A stretch of DNA of 5,761 nucleotides from Alkalimonas sp. (lineage in GTDB: Bacteria; Pseudomonadota; Gammaproteobacteria; Enterobacterales; Alteromonadaceae): positions 1 to 5,761 of the forward strand of contig SKGJ01000053.1 of assembly GCA_007117525.1 (NCBI GenBank), in the 5' to 3' direction. Shown one piece after another: positions 4,333 through 5,761 of the stretch (its first letter is position 1; the number at the start of each line of letters is the position of its first letter). The position numbers were made by a program, and so were the translations under genes. A model generated the notes under the pieces. It did not search any database. It was not told where the DNA came from and saw only the letters and a program-made list of their open reading frames with translations.

Positions 4333-5757
4333 ATTATTTCCCGTGTGCTCGATTTTTGCCGACGCAATTTGCGCAAAGGCAACAACGCTGATAAACAAGC
4401 CGCTTTGGTAAAACACAGTGTGTTACCCCCCCTGCAACGGCTCAGTCGTGATCAGCATCCAATCTCCCGCAAGCAGATCAGCCCCAATGCGTTGAAGGTG
4501 CTTTATCGGCTGAAAGACGCCGGCTTTGAAGCCTATTTGGTCGGCGGCTGCATCCGCGATCTGATGCTGGGCTTGGAGCCGAAAGACTTTGATGTCGCCA
4601 CCAACGCCAAACCGGAAGAAGTGCGGCAGGTGTTTCGCAACTGCCGTCTGATTGGCCGGCGCTTTCGGCTGGCGCATGTGCTCTTTGGTCGCGAGGTGAT
4701 TGAAGTCGCCACCTTCCGCGGCCATCACAGCCAACCGGATGAAAGTGACGAAGGTGAGCATCACCTGTCCAAAGCCAGTGAAGAAGGCTTGATCCTGCGT
4801 GATAATGTCTACGGCACCATCGAAGAAGATGCCGAGCGCCGCGACTTTACCATCAATGCGCTGTACTACTCGATCAACCACTTTGAAGTGCTGGACTTTG
4901 CCAACGGCGTCCAAGCCATTGCCGAGCGTAAAATTGAGCTGATTGGCGATCCTGAAACCCGCTACCGCGAAGATCCGGTACGGATGCTGCGCGCCATTCG
5001 TTTTGCCACCAAACTCAATATGCAGATAGCTCCCGCGACGGCCGAGCCTATCCCTCAGTTGGCGTCTTTGCTCAAAAGTATTCCGCCTGCCCGCTTGTTT
5101 GAAGAGTTCCTGAAGCTGTTCATGGCCGGCAAAGCCTTCGATAACTTTATGCTAATGAAGCAATACGGCATCCTCAAGCAACTGCTGCCGTCCTTGCACA
5201 AGGCCATTGCTCAGGAGCCTGAAGGCAAGGTCTTTCAGCTGGTTAGTCAGGCACTGCAGGATACCGATCAGCGTGTCGCCGACGGCAAGCCGGTCACGCC
5301 TGCTTTCTTGTTTGCCGCCTTTTTGTGGTATCCGGTCGAGATCCGCAGTCAGACCCTGCAATTGGAAAGCGGCCTGCCACCGGTCGATGCACTGAACATT
5401 GCCATGACCGAAGTGCTGAGTGAGCTGCAGCAACGCATAGCCCTGCCCAAGCGCTTTAGCTTGGTGACCCGGGATATTTGGTCATTGCAAAACCGGCTGG
5501 CGCGCAGCCGTGGCAAGCGGGCCTTGTCGCTGTTGCAATTGCCCAAATTCCGCGCGGGTTACGACTTTTTGCTGCTGCGGGCCAAAGCCGAAGGCGGCGA
5601 TCTGCAGCAGTTGGCCGACTGGTGGCTGCGTTTTCAGCAGGAAAACGAAACAGGCCAGCAGCAGATGCTGCAACAGCCAGGTCCAGCCGGTGGCGAGCAC
5701 AAGCCGCGCCGTCGCCGCAATTACAAACGCAAGCGCAGCTCGCAACCAAAACCCTGA
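4333..5757 (+). CDS. pcnB: Poly(A) polymerase I (probable AUU start)
   Basis: The product, 474 residues from the AUU start, adds 3' poly(A) tails to RNA and so promotes decay; in E. coli it also controls ColE1-type plasmid copy number through RNA I. The nucleotidyltransferase domain carries GGCIRD (71-76) and KDFDV (84-88), with active-site aspartates D85 and D87. RRFRLAHV (109-116) marks PAP I rather than the related CCA-adding enzyme. RRDFTIN (169-175) and REDPVRMLRA (212-221) follow. The end is a Gln-rich stretch and a basic RNA-binding tail (KPRRRRNYKRKR from 457). The start is set by CAGGAG and by alignment of ATT-ISRVLDFCRR with E. coli MFTRVANFCRK, whose start codon is AUU. Automatic annotation may instead use GTG at 4276 (493 residues) or GTG at 4345. 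The TGA stop is at 5755-5757; folK commonly follows but is outside the window. Confidence 0.95.
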   Translation: MISRVLDFCRRNLRKGNNADKQAALVKHSVLPPLQRLSRDQHPISRKQISPNALKVLYRLKDAGFEAYLVGGCIRDLMLGLEPKDFDVATNAKPEEVRQVFRNCRLIGRRFRLAHVLFGREVIEVATFRGHHSQPDESDEGEHHLSKASEEGLILRDNVYGTIEEDAERRDFTINALYYSINHFEVLDFANGVQAIAERKIELIGDPETRYREDPVRMLRAIRFATKLNMQIAPATAEPIPQLASLLKSIPPARLFEEFLKLFMAGKAFDNFMLMKQYGILKQLLPSLHKAIAQEPEGKVFQLVSQALQDTDQRVADGKPVTPAFLFAAFLWYPVEIRSQTLQLESGLPPVDALNIAMTEVLSELQQRIALPKRFSLVTRDIWSLQNRLARSRGKRALSLLQLPKFRAGYDFLLLRAKAEGGDLQQLADWWLRFQQENETGQQQMLQQPGPAGGEHKPRRRRNYKRKRSSQPKP

Positions 5758-5761
5758 CGGA

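Overview
The window looks like the chromosome of a moderately GC-rich gammaproteobacterium, probably from the Alteromonadales/Aeromonadales/Enterobacterales side of the class; I cannot place it more precisely. The reasons are the dksA-gluQRS-pcnB gene order with hrpB nearby, DksA and PepB proteins that closely resemble my memory of the E. coli ones, and a pcnB gene that appears to keep the rare AUU start codon known from E. coli.

Layout. Two genes lie on the minus strand: the 5' part of hrpB (1-1037, running off the left edge) and, upstream of it in transcription order, pepB (1105-2400). A 222-bp divergent spacer (2401-2622) holds a candidate pepB promoter pointing left and a good dksA promoter pointing right. 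On the plus strand follow dksA (2623-3072), gluQRS (3074-3964, one base after the dksA stop), a 311-bp gap up to the first conceivable pcnB start, and pcnB (4333-5757 by the AUU start). In E. coli the slot next to dksA is held by sfsA, and pepB sits by the isc genes, so the pepB position here differs from that arrangement.

The gap between gluQRS and pcnB is nearly filled by a 272-bp palindromic element (3962-4233). It has perfect 21-bp terminal inverted repeats that extend as an imperfect stem to 33 bp, and inside it are two further long imperfect hairpins and a UUCG mini-hairpin, giving a cloverleaf-like fold. It carries no convincing gene. TA dinucleotides at both ends suit a MITE-like element mobilised in trans by a TA-targeting (IS630/Tc1-mariner type) transposase, although a structured RNA is an alternative. 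Its left edge coincides with the gluQRS TAG stop, and a T6 run follows its right edge. This is the most unusual thing in the window.

Function. Most of the genes concern RNA and gene expression: DksA tunes RNA polymerase with ppGpp, GluQRS glutamylates queuosine in tRNA-Asp, PcnB polyadenylates RNA for decay, and HrpB is a DExH RNA helicase-like protein. PepB is a cytosolic aminopeptidase for peptide turnover. Apart from the element, the coding content is conserved housekeeping. No phage, CRISPR, toxin-antitoxin or RNA gene was recognised.
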